A stretch of 64,000 nt of DNA from contig CM055828.1 of assembly GCA_029582265.1 (NCBI GenBank), positions 5,687,402-5,751,401 on the forward strand. Direction: 5' to 3'. Each line of letters starts with the position of its first letter. Position 1 is the stretch's first letter. Origin of the DNA: Zoroaster sp. YZ-2022 (Eukaryota > Echinodermata > Asteroidea > Forcipulatida > Zoroasteridae). Both the position numbers and the translations under genes were made by a program. Shown here one piece after another: positions 22,925 to 34,799 of this stretch. The notes below the pieces were generated by a model that was not told the origin of the DNA, did not search any database, and was given only the letters and a program-made list of their open reading frames with translations.

Positions 22925-23390
22925 TAATAAATTATACAAAGATAATATTAAAGATGTAATTCTGTGGGGAAAAAATGAAAAAATAAAACAATATTGTCAA
23001 ATATCTTAAATATTTAAATATTGTACAAAACAAATGTGTACCATACACAGGGATGTGATTTCTCTGTTTTTTCTGGAAATCTGGAACATTTAATTATTTC
23101 TTATCAATTACAAAAAGATAAATATTAAAGATATCATTTTGGAAAATAAAAATTAAATTAAAAAATTTAAACCCATATTATCAAATATCTTAAATGTTTA
23201 AATAATTATGTGTACACAGGAATGTAATTTCTCTGGGGTTTTTTTCTGGAAACCGGAACATTTAATTACAAAAAGATAAATATTAAAGATATAATTCTGG
23301 AAAGTAAAAAAGAAAATGAAAAAAAGAACAATATTATCAAATATCTGAAATATTTGAATAGTTATATGAGCACAAAATACATGTGTACTC
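22925..23390 (+). repeat. Three AT-rich tandem copies, ~155-175 bp
   Basis: ATTAAAGATGTAATTCTG (22951), ATTAAAGATATCATTTTGG (23125) and ATTAAAGATATAATTCTGG (23282) each precede ATTATCAAATATCTTAAAT-type sequence and, in the first two, GGAATGTAATTTCTCT and a CTGGAA...GGAACATTTAATT block. Confidence 0.8.
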
Positions 23391-23835
23391 ATACATGTTC
23401 ATGTGTTACACTAGTTAGCAGCGGGGTGCCCTGACTTGAGGACACACCACCCAATGGCTAGACAGTACATCCATTAGGTCACCAATCTAATTACTTGAGG
23501 GAGTTTAAATTTCCCAGTTCTTAATCGCTGGAGTTGGGGACAACTGTCCAACCAAAAGGGCATGTGCGTGTAATATGGGATGGCTCCCAGGTGTAGCAGC
23601 TGTAAGGTCACATTCCTGCAGGAATTGAACACTTACTCTCTCACTCTGCAGAAGCGAGTCCAACAGGACGGACAATTAATTTGCATTAAACGGCCAGCTG
23701 AATAGAGACTTGCCCACCACGGGGGAATTAACTGATTAATCTGGTCATTTTGATATTAGCAGTCATGATGTTAATTTTTTTTGTTTTCAAATAGCAGTAG
23801 ATTTATAATCTTTATCAGTATTAAACTGTGTCATT
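23391..23835. other. Unique intronic DNA
   Basis: No repeat relatives or exon signals are seen. Composition is more balanced than in the neighbouring AT-rich tandem block. Confidence 0.35.
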
Positions 23836-23837
23836 CA

Positions 23838-24385
23838 GTGTGTACCTTCCCTTGATTCAAAGAGAGTAAGCATACTCATAGAAGCAGTTTTGCCAACATT
23901 ACCAATGCTGTCCCTTCCCTTGATTCAAAGAGAGTAAGCATACTCATAGAAGCAGTTTTGCCAACATTACCAATGCTGTACCTTCCCTTGATTCAAAGAG
24001 AGTAAGCATACTCATAGAAGCAGTTTTGCCAACATTACCAATGCTGTACCTTCCCTTGATTCAAAGAGAGTAAGCATACTCATAGAAGCAGTTTTGCCAA
24101 CATTACCAATGCTGTACCTTCCCTTGATTCAAAGAGAGTAAGCATACTCATAGAATCAGTTTTGCCAACATTACCAATGCTGTACCTTCCCTTGATTCAA
24201 AGAGAGTAAGCATACTCATAGAATCAGTTTTGCCAACATTACCAATGTTGTACCTTCCCTTGATTCAAAGAGAGTAAGCATACTCATAGAAGCAGTTTTG
24301 CCAACATTACCAATGTTGTACCTTCCCTTGATTCAAAGAGAGTAAGCATACTCATAGAAGCAGTTTTGCCAACATTACCAAATTT
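23838..24385 (-). repeat. 68-bp minisatellite array C
   Basis: Eight highly uniform units in minus orientation. Most end CCAATGCTG, with the last two CCAATGTTG; two adjacent units share GAATCAG instead of GAAGCAG, showing local spread of variants. Confidence 0.95.
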
Positions 24386-24486
24386 GGGTGAAGGTGATGC
24401 CTGCATTATTTGAGTTTCTTGGGGGATAGTACATTTGGATCACCAATGTACTGGACCATGTAACTGGTTCGACAAACTGTTATTCC

Positions 24487-24520
24487 ATTAATAATGTTAT
24501 TAATAATGTTATTAATAATG
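24487..24520. repeat. 12-bp ATTAATAATGTT tandem repeat
   Basis: Three nearly perfect copies of ATTAATAATGTT. Confidence 0.9.
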
Positions 24521-24739
24521 ATTCTGGCTTCTCTGAATAAGATAATTCCCTCCATGAAATGATCACTCTGTAATTTAGTCACTCTTAAATTGTACAGCAT
24601 GGTCCATTATCGGTCATTCCAGTTGGTTAAAACTGTCGGCATGTAGGTGACATTTGAACTTTTATAACCTATGGTATTTTATTATCTGCAAGCAGCCAGA
24701 ACTGACCGGTCAGGGCTAGACTTGTTTACTAGTCTGTAG

Positions 24740-26200
24740 TAAGCCGGACATCATTCACAGTGTGTTGATTCATGCTGGCAGAGAGATTGTAACATGGCGC
24801 TTCCCGCAAACCTTCCGCTCTCACTGCGCTCCCAAAATGCAATGCTTCAAATTCTACCATTTAGATGTTGTCTTTCGGTCACACCTTCGTATCAAAACAA
24901 TGATACTCAATAAAAGTCGCATAGCAATAAGATCTGTATGTATACCGTCATATTGGATACATACAGTAGCACATATATGTACATGTATGGGAGCTTATTA
25001 TTGATTATTCAGGGCAATGTACTGATTGGGTTATATTAAGTACAAATAGTACAGAGTGCTCGGAGGCCGATTGCAATTTGAACTGTCAGTCTGTGCGGCG
25101 AGAACGCTATTTATTCTTATTCAATATGCCGAAACATTGATACGAAGGCCATAATGAGATCCCGTTTGTAACCGAAACTGTAGCCCCCCTCAAGCAGGCT
25201 ATAAGCCGCCTGTGATGTCACATCTATACCAATGTATGAATCATTCATGTGGAGAAATGAATTATTCATGAGGAGAACGAATTATTCATGGAGACATTGG
25301 CGGAGGAGGGGTAGAACAAACCAGTTCTTAAATCCATCAATCAATTCTGTATTCCCATCTGGATCTTTGGTCATGAATAATTCATAACCCAGACTTGGAC
25401 AGAGCTAATATTTTTTTTTCCCTTTATAAAGACACAGTAGTCATTAATCATCCGTACTCTTGTGAAAATCATCAGTTCCTCTGACCAAATCTTGTTCAGG
25501 AAAGAACCGATAGCTGTCAAAATTTGTTGAAATGATGCCAAAAGTCACATTGAATCAAAAACTAATATTCTGCTAAGCCCAAGCCACATTTACTTTGAGT
25601 GATGGGTTGCACTTTAGACAGTGACAGGCAAAAAGACTCCAAGGATCTAAGGATTTGCACACCAAAAAACAAAACATTTTTTGCAGACTGTGTTTGCAGT
25701 CCATGGTATCATATTCAGAACCCACACCTGGTAACTAACATAACACCTAAGCCAAGACCCACCAGTAAACGACCAGTCAGACATTGACTTGAAATTCTAA
25801 GATGAAGGCGTCTATGAGCAGATCACTTTGTCATGCACACCGAATTCCTGAAAACTTCAAATAATCAGATCACGTTTTGTTTACAGCCGACCTGCCCAGT
25901 GTGTACTCTCTGCGGATATTTAGGTCAGGTCAAGTTTGATTGCAGTGACAGAATCTAGGGATGAGCTTCTGTCGCTCCAATCGGCACTATTTACATGGAT
26001 TGTTATCATTTTTGTCCGTCTCGTCAATTTTGTTCTTACATGTGGGCATGTTAAATGTCAGAACCTGATTGCCTCTATTAGGCAGATTATTACTACTCAA
26101 CCAGAAAGCTTTTTGTCATTTATATAGATTGAACAAATTAACGTCACGGCTCTGACATTTTAAAGCCACTATTAGTAATATCAAAAAAAATATCAAAAGT
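24740..26200. other. Unique intronic DNA with TATTCAT cluster
   Basis: No exon is supported. Between 25235 and 25390, AATTATTCATG appears twice, with ATCATTCATG just upstream and ATGAATAATTCATAA just downstream. This is a homotypic cluster of a POU/homeodomain-like motif in otherwise single-copy DNA. Confidence 0.35.
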
Positions 26201-26209
26201 ATCACAGTT

Positions 26210-26660
26210 TTACCCCCAAAAAATTACTTGGTTTGAAATTGATCATGGTATAGGTAAAACTTGTAGCTTTGCATGGTGAAGAGGATAAGTAAAGACTAAT
26301 TGCGGTGACACCATGTGAAATTCTCAGTTGAGTAGTAATTAGTTCTGAAAAGAACTGGAGGTTACAACTCGACGTTTCGATCAGTCTGCTCTGATCGTCT
26401 TCATTTATGACAGTATAAAAACATCCCTTGAAATTTAGTATGTTATTCAAATTAGCGCAATAATTTCACAACTGAATTTTCAACTTCATGAGTCGAAAAT
26501 TCCACTTCACATCATGAATATGAAATTCCACGTTAATACCCCAAAAATCTTAATACATTTCCTCTATTTTCTTGTAATTAATAGCACAATGTAGCAAGCT
26601 AAAACTTTCCGTCCTTATCTCTTGATTCTTACAAAGTATAGAGGCATTTACAAACATTTT
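26210..26660 (+). repeat. Dispersed module with GATCAG hairpin and R68 module
   Basis: GCTTTGCATGGTGAAGAGGA, GGTGACACCATGTG, GTTCTGAAAAGAACTGG and CGACGTTTCGATCAG...CTGATCGTC occur in the order seen (inverted) at 3760-3960 and 35205-35345. It is followed by inverted R68 module sequence near 26560-26620. Confidence 0.65.
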
Positions 26661-26986
26661 ACCTGTTCACAGGGGGTTCTTGTCTCCTCAAAACTATTTA
26701 ATTTTTGGTCATGCATGATTAGGCCTCCATGAAGTAGATGCTCCTTAGAAGTTGGAGCTATCATTGTTCAAATAGTCAGAATTATTTCATAGATCCAAAT
26801 CAATGTTGTATCCTTGAAGCTGAAATGGGGAGAGGCACACAAAAACATGTATTGTACATGTATAAGCCAAGGATTTTGACATTTCCAAATGGTTTTTTTT
26901 CTTTGACCTGTGTTTGACCTGCCCGCATGATGCCATTATCGAACAGGGACATTGACAATCACCCATTGTGTATAGTCATACAAACA

Positions 26987-27781
26987 TTAACCCTAACCTT
27001 CCCTAACCTCCAAAATCCTCTTTGACGAAATGAAGGATTTTGGAGGATTGATGTTATTAGGCATACTTGCCTTTCCATGGTACATGTACATCCATGTTTG
27101 TTGTAGTGATTGCAAGGTCAGTGCTAGGGTCAGTGGACACTGTTTATTGCTCCATGCATGTAGGGAAGGTCCCTGGCCATGTACATGTATCACAGATTAG
27201 AAACACATGTGTGCATACATGTCATGTGCTTGCTTTACTACTGAAGGATTTTGGAGGATTCAGGTTATGTGTAAGCAAATGGGCCAAGGGAGTTAGGAAG
27301 GATTCAGGTTATGTGTAAGCAAGTGGGCCTAGGGAGTTGGGAAGGATTCAGGTTATGTGTAAGCAAGTGGGCCTAGGGGGTTAGGAAGGATTCAGGTTAC
27401 GTGTAAGCAAGTGGGCCTAGGGAGTTAGGAAGGATTCAGGTTACGTGTAAGCAAGTGGGCCTAGGGAGTTAGGAAGGATTCAGGTTACGTGTAAGCAAGT
27501 GGGCCTAGGGAGTTAGGAAGGATTCAGGTTATGTGTAAGCAAGTGGGCCTAGGGAGTTAGGAAGGATTCAGGTTATGTGTAAGCAAGTGGGCCTAGGGGG
27601 TTAGGAAGGATTCAGGTTACGTGTAAGCAAGTGGGCCTAGGGAGTTAGGAAGGATTCAGGTTACGTGTAAGCAAGTGGGCCTAGGGAGTTAGGAAGGATT
27701 CAGGTTATGTGTAAGCAAGTGGGCCTAGGGAGTTAGGAAGGACTCAGGTTATGTGTAAGCAAGTGGCCCAAGGGAGTTTAA
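26987..27781 (+). mobile_element. TTAA-flanked piggyBac-like MITE with expanded 44-bp array
   Basis: It starts TTAACCCTAACC and ends GGGAGTTTAA (diverged). The left 260 bp, including CTTTCCATGGTACATGTACA and GCTTGCTTTACTACTGAAGG, matches in inverse the copy at 38587-39038. The right half is a 44-bp minisatellite of about 12 units versus about three in the other copy. Confidence 0.85.
27253..27780 (+). repeat. 44-bp minisatellite inside a MITE
   Basis: Units start GAAGGATTCAGGTTA at 27297, 27341, 27385 and every 44 bp to 27737, after one diverged unit. Each ends CCTAGGGAGTTAG, which is the family's own terminal sequence. Point variants (TTATG/TTACG, GGGAG/GGGGG) recur in a pattern consistent with duplication of several units at once. 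Confidence 0.95.
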
Positions 27782-28018
27782 GGCTCATGCCATAATAACA
27801 GACTGATGCTTTTCATAGTGTGAATACTTTTAATTGTGAATTGTGATTAGCGGTTTATAGAGAACCACTACCAGACAACATAGCCATTGTGTTTAAGCCA
27901 AGCCATGAGCAGGTAGCTTTTTTCATTACAAAGACAACACGACCATATTTGACATCTCCCCTCCCTTTTTTCTGTACCTCAATACTCATAAAGACAAGCC
28001 ATATTGAGCAGGTAGCTT

Positions 28019-28140
28019 TTAGTTGCCCGATATCAGTTCTCCCTGAACCAAAATCTCACTTAACAACAGTTGAGATACAAGCTGCCCGATAAGGTTCTTT
28101 TCAGAGCCTGTACTTCACTTAGCGGTAGTTGAGGTAAACA
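28019..28140 (-). repeat. Inverted copy of the 62-bp hairpin repeat
   Basis: GTTCTCCCTGAACCAAAATCTC, ACAGTTGAGAT, GCCCGATAAGGTTCTTTTCAG and TAGTTGAGGTAAACATATGG are inverse forms of 4100-4306. Confidence 0.65.
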
Positions 28141-28289
28141 TATGGTGTTACCACAAACCAAAATGAATTTTAGCCATTAGAAAGATTTTAGTTGCATGTA
28201 CGCAACCATAACATCTTCCCCCTTCCTTGTGTACCTCCACACTCCAATCATAATGCATTATGGATGTTTGACTATATCCTTAGTGGCAG

Positions 28290-29780
28290 TGCTCTTATTA
28301 CATCCCACGGCATCTCTTCCATCAATGTAATCGCCGATCATGTTCATGTCTAACAAGGTACCTGGCATTGTTTTCATTAGTAGATTATAACAAACCTGGA
28401 TAGTACATAGCCATTAATTCTGAACTCGTACATGTGCTCTGTCCAATTCCAACCTGAACAATTCACCAATTTAGTTTTTTTTTTTTTTTTTTTTTTGGTC
28501 AGTGCTAATGTGAAAATGCAATAAAATTCTCCACGCTGATTAGGACTAATAGTTGGCCTGCACTTTGGGGGGGGGGGGGGGGGTAATGCCTTTTTATATT
28601 TCCAGGGCACAATGGAGTCTCATTAATAATGATATCCTAAGGAGGGGACCATCTTATGGCCTGTGTCGGAGAGAAGTGCACGCCAGGTTCACAGCATGCA
28701 TAAATGAACTTGTTGGCAGATCGCTGCTGAGAGGAGCTTATATAAGGAATATATATGGTATACATGTATACCATATTCATTAAAGAACAGTCTGGTTCAG
28801 TGATGCATAGGCACCAGTAACCGGCGGGTTTGATGAATTTCAACTGTTGGAAGTGCGTGCCCTTTTTATTATCAATATTATTTTTATAATTATTTTTATT
28901 TTGTTTTAATAAAGTTTATAGCTCACACTGCAGTCGATCTGCACTTTTGCTGTGCCGGGACTTTTAGCACAGTTCAGCCGCTGTTATAAACTCCAATTTA
29001 TTTTCCTTTCATTTCACGGCCTGATTCCTTGGGCTATCTTCCTTGTCCTACTTACATTAAAATAACCAAAATACAAATGTAGAACAAAAATGTCCATTGT
29101 ATCACATTGTTGTGCAAATGCACGCAGACTCACACAATGTATCTAATATTAAAATTTAATGAGTTTTTGGCACGTTGTTCATGTTCACGCGGCTCTGAGG
29201 CAAGGTCATGGGAAAGTACAGCAGCTGTAGAAGGAGACTACAGCTGGAGACTAGCATGTCATGGCTGCCAACTGTAAAAGGTCGCCTGTACTTTATTTCT
29301 TTGAGGGCTTAAAGAGTGCTCCTTCAGGAGTAACATGACCAAATTGAATCGCTCATAGCATGTTTACACATCACATGTAACAGTGTATCACTGGTGAAAA
29401 GACCCTTTTCTCTCTGCTCTGTTTCCAACCGTGGGGGTCTGTGTTTTCTATTCCTACATGGAATTTTTCTACCAGACATGAACACAGGTTGTATTTCCAA
29501 ATCCCATTGTGTTCCCCCTTTGCATTGCACTGCTGGTTTACACTGACGAAACCATTTTTGTTCGTGTTTATACAACGTACAATGTGCGTGTACATGTACA
29601 ATGTCCATGTGTACCTGTACCTGAATAGTACATGGACCTTTATTTACATGAGCTGGAAGCTGTTTCACATTGAATGACTATCTATGCAACTCGAGTAATA
29701 AAGTGCATAGCCTAGGTGTCAAACCTAGGATTACTTCAGAACAAGCTCGGGCTGTGTCGAGGTATTTTACGCCACATCAA
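28290..29780. other. Intronic DNA with homopolymer tracts
   Basis: A T24 run (about 28474-28497) and a G17 run (about 28567-28583) lie within 100 bp. The remainder has no supported exon or repeat family. Overlapping open frames at 29324-29677 on both strands lack recognisable features. Confidence 0.4.
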
Positions 29781-29784
29781 ATTG

Positions 29785-30094
29785 CTAAAACCCTTCTACT
29801 TTAGCTGCACTTTTGTGGCAAGTAGCTATAGTGGTCAAAATCAGTCAACTGACTGTTTTTGACTGTTGAACCAACTGTGCACACAGGGGCATTTTTGACT
29901 GGTTTTGACTGTCATTTTGACAACCCTCAACAATACAAGATAATGTCAAAAACGGTCAACTCATTTTGACCTGTAAATGTACATACTACACAAGGTTTGA
30001 AAGTGTTTGATTTTTAAGTGCACTTGATATACCTTGGCAAGTATATCAACATTTTGACTGATTTTGACCCTTGATGTTAGAGACGGGATATTAA
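29785..30094 (+). mobile_element. CCCTCCTACTA-family MITE, diverged copy
   Basis: AACCCTTCTACTTTAGCTGC begins the copy; GTGCACACAGGGGCATTTTTGAC-like sequence and ATATACCTTGGCAAGTATAT follow in family order. Both termini are mutated. Confidence 0.7.
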
Positions 30095-30289
30095 TGGTTA
30101 AAGAAATAAATCTTCACAACATGTAGGTATACCACAGTTGTGGCAGATAACAGTCCTTTGAGCACAAATAATCCAAAACGACGCCTCATGAATTATGAAG
30201 GTTGTTCAATGTGGCATGGTCATGTGTTACCCATGGTTACTAGTGGTAACTTATAATACATGTAAGACTAGCTTTCCCCTGCAACATCC

Positions 30290-30320
30290 CCCCCCCCCCC
30301 TGCAACATCCCCCCCCCCAC
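30290..30320. repeat. Duplicated CTGCAACATCC(C)n tract
   Basis: TGCAACATCC followed by a C run is repeated twice in tandem. Confidence 0.8.
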
Positions 30321-30628
30321 AACCTTCAAATGAGACACTTGGATCTTCTGCCGTATCATCAGATTGACACTATGCTAGGGAACATGAGGCCAAGCTTCAT
30401 TAGCAAGTCACACGGCAGGTGTGCTCTGGCATTCATAGGATGTTAGCGACCGCCTCTGCAGACACAGTGACATTGTTTCATCACCTTCTTTGCTCGGCAA
30501 TCCTTATACCCTTGTCCTCCCAAATCAAGTTACACCAAGACTGTGTACAGCTCTTGTGAGTCATGTCAAGGGTTCTACACTTAGGAAATATCCCCTACTA
30601 GTACTAGAAGTACAGTATCTCTCTACTG

Positions 30629-30917
30629 TGACTGCAAGGGTCAAAATCAGTCAAAATGTTGATATACTTGCCAAGGTATATCTAGTGCACTGAAAAGTCA
30701 AACACTGTCAAACCTCACGTGTAGGACAAAATGAGTCGACCGTTTTTGACTGGTAAAAGCATTGTCTGGTATTGTTCAGGGTGGTCAAAATGACGGTAAA
30801 ATCCAGTCAAGAATGGCCCTGTGTGCACATTTGGGTCAACAGTCAAAAAAGGCAGTCGACTGATTTTGACCTCTATAGCTACTTGCCACTAAAGTGCAGC
30901 TATAGTAGGAGGGTTAA
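30629..30917 (-). mobile_element. CCCTCCTACTA-family MITE, inverted copy
   Basis: GATATACTTGCCAAGGTATA and the end CTATAGTAGGAGGGTTAA are inverse family sequence. This terminus is intact; the other end is diverged. Together with the copy at 29785 it forms an inverted pair about 0.5 kb apart. Confidence 0.8.
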
Positions 30918-30962
30918 TATGTTTTTTTTTAATTTCTTTTTTTCATATTTTTGTTACTTATT

Positions 30963-31014
30963 TTTGCTACAAGAACCATATTTGCTACAAGAACCATATT
31001 CGCTACAAGAACCA
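30963..31014 (+). repeat. 17-bp tandem repeat, three units
   Basis: Unit TTGCTACAAGAACCATA occurs three times with one base change (TTCGCT). Confidence 0.9.
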
Positions 31015-31204
31015 AGAATAATATACCGAAGTGGGATGGAATCTGTGACCTCTGATTTACAGTTGTAACTTAGCTAATAAGCCCAATAGTTGGTGGTCTT
31101 CCAAATTGTCAAAATCTTTGTTCTGGGAGCGATAGACAGAAGCCATGAAATCCATGTACATGCAGTGCAGCCAGGGACTGAGTAAGGGAGCATCCCTAAA
31201 CTTG

Positions 31205-31445
31205 GAGCGCTTGGAAGGTTCTATTGGGAACACCGACTGTTCCCATCGGGAAAGCACGCTGGGAGCAGGGCGTTCAATTTGGGTACGCCTTGTGTTCCCG
31301 AAAGGAATGTTCCATATGTAACATTCCATTTACTTGTACGCTCGCTGGGAACTTCAGGCGATCCCATTTGGAACATCAGCTGTTCCTAAAGGGACCACCA
31401 AAATGTTCTGTAAGCAATTTACTGTGGTCCCATACTTGAAATATT
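31205..31445. repeat. GTTCCC/GGGAAC-rich palindromic region
   Basis: About ten copies of GTTCC/GGAAC-type words occur on both strands (for example TTGGGAACACC, TGTTCCCATCGGG, GCTGGGAACTTCAGG). This density suggests a decayed inverted-repeat element; no clean termini were found. Confidence 0.35.
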
Positions 31446-31449
31446 CAAA

Positions 31450-32815
31450 GTGGAACAGAGGAAGTTCCGAGTTTTGAGACGTTCCCTTACAATGCGAAAC
31501 CTTGAAAGCGGCAGTCGGGGATTACTCAGAGAGGATGCAGCATTTTTATTACTTCAAATCTATTCAATTTTATTTTTAGTGACATGTCTGCTTTCAATTA
31601 CTCTCTCCAATAAAAAAAAAACATGTTTTAAGAATCATTTAGGTTTTAAGATGGTCTCTTATTTAGCCCTTCAATACACACAACTGGTGAAACAAAAATA
31701 ATCATGAGATTTACATGAAACTTACCTGTCATCATCATCATCTGGTATCACTTGAAATATTATGATGCTATCAATTTAAAACCAATAACCAAGTTATTTG
31801 GCAAGTGAGTTTTTGCCATCCATCCATGTAAAAATGAATATGAATATCTGAATGCATTTCCAACAGGGCATGGAATCGGTGACCTAGTTTAAGATGAACA
31901 CAGTGACTGAAAATTACTGGTTCATTTATGCAGCAGCAATGGTAATATGACCTTATCATGTGGGGTATTATTTTCAGTCATTGAGTCTAAAACCAGCACT
32001 CCGATTCCATGCCCAGTTGTGACGATATTGTCGCTTATTCATATTTTGTTCTTTTTTCTTTACTTTTAGTTTGTTAATTTTCGTATCTCAGTACACAAAA
32101 AAAATCAAGACAATAAGTTCTTTTTAAAGATTTGTATTTATTTTATTTATTTTTTTTGGGGGGGTGGGGATCCACAATAACTGCATCCAGTTGCTGTGAG
32201 CCTAATTCACATTTCACAATATTATGACTTTGGAAATGAACAAACCATTTAAAGTCAATGCATGCCTCGTATGCCCCTGCGGTGGTGGGTCCGTCTCATT
32301 CAGTGTATTGTCAAGGGCCCGATTTGATGATTGACTGCAAATTTTCTATGCTTTATTATGCTACGGGGCAATGGCTACACGTACTATGTACAATTGTGTC
32401 CAAGATTGCTGTAACATTAGAGAGATGCAGTGCCAATATGATACATATGTACATGACTCTCATCGTAACAGAATTCAACACTGTTTTTTTGAGCACTCCA
32501 AACCCTATGACAGACGAAAGGGGTTTGAGAACAGGAGGGGTTTATAACAACGATTTGTAAATGATTCAGCTTTGTCTCGTCTTTTTTTGTGTTCTCTCAT
32601 CAGGGATCACTTTCGTTCAAAACATTTGCAAAGCAAGATTATTAGGCAGAAATGTATAAGTGTGCATGTTATGGTAATTTTGAGTAACAAAGCTTGGATT
32701 TTGATTTGCAAATTGTGCTATTTGTGTAACATTTTGGTATGCGATACAAGGGAAATAGTTTACTGACCATGACAATCATTTTTCGGGGAATTTCAGCTCA
32801 ATTAGAATATGCATT
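31450..32815. other. Intronic DNA without recognised feature
   Basis: No exon or repeat family is recognised. GATTCCATGCCC occurs near 32001 and its inverse, GGGCATGGAATCGG, near 31866, a small inverted pair. Confidence 0.35.
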
Positions 32816-32820
32816 AGTAT

Positions 32821-33255
32821 CAGAAGTCTGTTATCTACATGAAGTGTGACAGCCTACTGTAATCCATACCATGGCATTGTACTCCAGTTGCGCGCACGCA
32901 CAACGAGCTTGGTTATGAGTTTTGCTCCCCCTGCCCTACCTGCCATGGGGCGATAGGCGTTTCCACGTGAAGCTAGTTCCTAGAGAACTAGACGCGATCT
33001 TAAACTAGACGCGGGCGAACCATCTGTGGGGCGAGCAGTAGGTGCATTTGATAAATGCTAAGGTCCGCGCGTGCGATACAGTTCCCTTACACACCGGGTA
33101 AGTCTCCCAGACTGCACTGCTTCATTTTGAGACCCTGCGTATCAGCTTGTGGAACAAAACATCACAAATGGGCCAAATCCATTGTTCTTGGAGTACAATG
33201 CCGTGTACTAGGTTAGTACACGAGTGGCACACTTCATGTAGGTAATAAACTTCTG
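32821..33255. mobile_element. MITE with long (~70 bp) imperfect TIRs
   Basis: The outer blocks CAGAAGTCTGTTATCTACAT (left) and its near inverse at 33230-33255, and the inner blocks GGCATTGTACTCCA (32873) and TGGAGTACAATGCC (33189), are inverted in matching order. The central 300 bp is GC-rich with CGCGCACGC and its inverse. It has no coding capacity. Confidence 0.7.
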
Positions 33256-33649
33256 CCTCTATAGATAACATACATGTACATGTATGTACATGGATGTGTA
33301 TATGTTGTACAGTGTAGCTTTATTTTCGGGTATTTTGTTTTACTATCAACTCATCCAAACCTCTGAGTGGGTGGGCCAAGTTGTTAAACCATTTGAGTGC
33401 TCCAACAGTCGAGATGATTGGCAAACCAAACTAGGAGAAATTCACCAACCAAGGTTAAATTAGCTCCTGAACTCTTGGGGGGAAAAAAATTCTGTCTGGT
33501 TGGTTGTATACAGCTCTACTTCTGTGTAGAGGTTACCAGTACATGGGGTAAACCATAAATACCTACCTGAACTCAATCAATCTTCCCATGTACAAATAAA
33601 TGTTGATTTATCAATGTGTCAGCTCAGTATACATTGTTACTCTGTTGAT

Positions 33650-33930
33650 AATGTGTAGATTTGAATGTTTATAAATTGAGTCAAAGACTTAAAATTGAAG
33701 AAGTATATTCTGGGGTTTTTTTTCTTTCTTTTTGACTGCCAATTTTGTTTGTCATGTAGGTAGATTTCTAATTTCCATGTAAAATGGAAGTCAATCAGAT
33801 TTGTGTACATTTGAATTTTTACAAATTGAGTGAAGACTGCCGTATTAAAATTGAAAAAGCATATTCTGTTTTTTTTTCTTTTTGACTGCAAATTTTGTTT
33901 ATCATGTGGGTACAATTTCCTTGTAAAAAC
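33650..33930 (+). repeat. ~150-bp tandem duplication
   Basis: ATTTGAATGTTTATAAATTGAG...TTTTTGACTGCCAATTTTG recurs about 150 bp downstream as ATTTGAATTTTTACAAATTGAG...TTTTTGACTGCAAATTTTG, each followed by TTTGTCATGTAGG-like sequence. Confidence 0.8.
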
Positions 33931-33934
33931 CAGA

Positions 33935-34210
33935 CCTGTGATTTCTCAAGATTTTTCCTGATTTCAGGATTTTTTACAAATCTCCCTTTGTCTCAACATT
34001 TTCTTAAAAAGAAGAGAATTAACCACCAAGGAAAGAAAGAAGTAGCCTGTATTGTGTCCAAATCTTTAGTTTCTTCTTGGTGGGGATGTGGAGAGTCTGT
34101 AAATCCTCCAAAATTAAACATCCAGGCGTTTCAGGGGGCTTTGTCCTCCAAAGGGAGACCCAGGCCCATTACCCATTTTTCAGGATTTTTTTTTACTTTT
34201 TGTCAAATCA
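33935..34210 (+). repeat. Dispersed repeat (copy 1 of 2)
   Basis: GATTTTTTACAAAT, ACCACCAAGGAAAGAA, GGGGATGTGGAGAGTCTGTA, AATCCTCCAAAAT and AAAGGGAGACCCAGGCC occur in the same order and orientation at 54380-54640. No long inverted termini are evident and no protein is encoded. Confidence 0.75.
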
Positions 34211-34799
34211 CACCTGAAAAAGGAAGTAAAATCACTTTCAGAACTTGAACCATATTGACCACAGCATTGTTAGACAGTCTGTAGGTGGCATTATTTGACC
34301 CGCAACGGATTAACCTCGCTGTGTAATACAGTCAATTGAATCCTTCATTTTATCTTGTGAAATAACTCTTTTTTTTCGACCCAGAGAAGAGCATTGTCCA
34401 GATTTGAACCGAAGCTTGCTTTTCTTGAGACCTTGACCACTTAGTTGCCTTTGTCAGTTATTCGTCCTTAGATTATGGTTACTGTTGTTATATTGGTTAA
34501 GTGGGGGAAAAAACTGAATGGAACTTAAATGATAAGAAGCATAAAAATGCAAACTCACAGAGGATGGATCAGAGACAACATTGACTGAATGACAAACATC
34601 ACATTTTTGGGGGTCACATTTCTACTTGATTTAACAACTTTGCCAACACATTTTTTAGTTCTTGTCATTATAATGGCTGTTTCTGTCCATGTACACATAA
34701 AATTCAACAACTGTAAATTTTTAACTCTTACTTGGCTATGTTATGAATATACTTAACTGATGCATTTTTAATGCACATACATGTCGGCAAAGCGGATGG

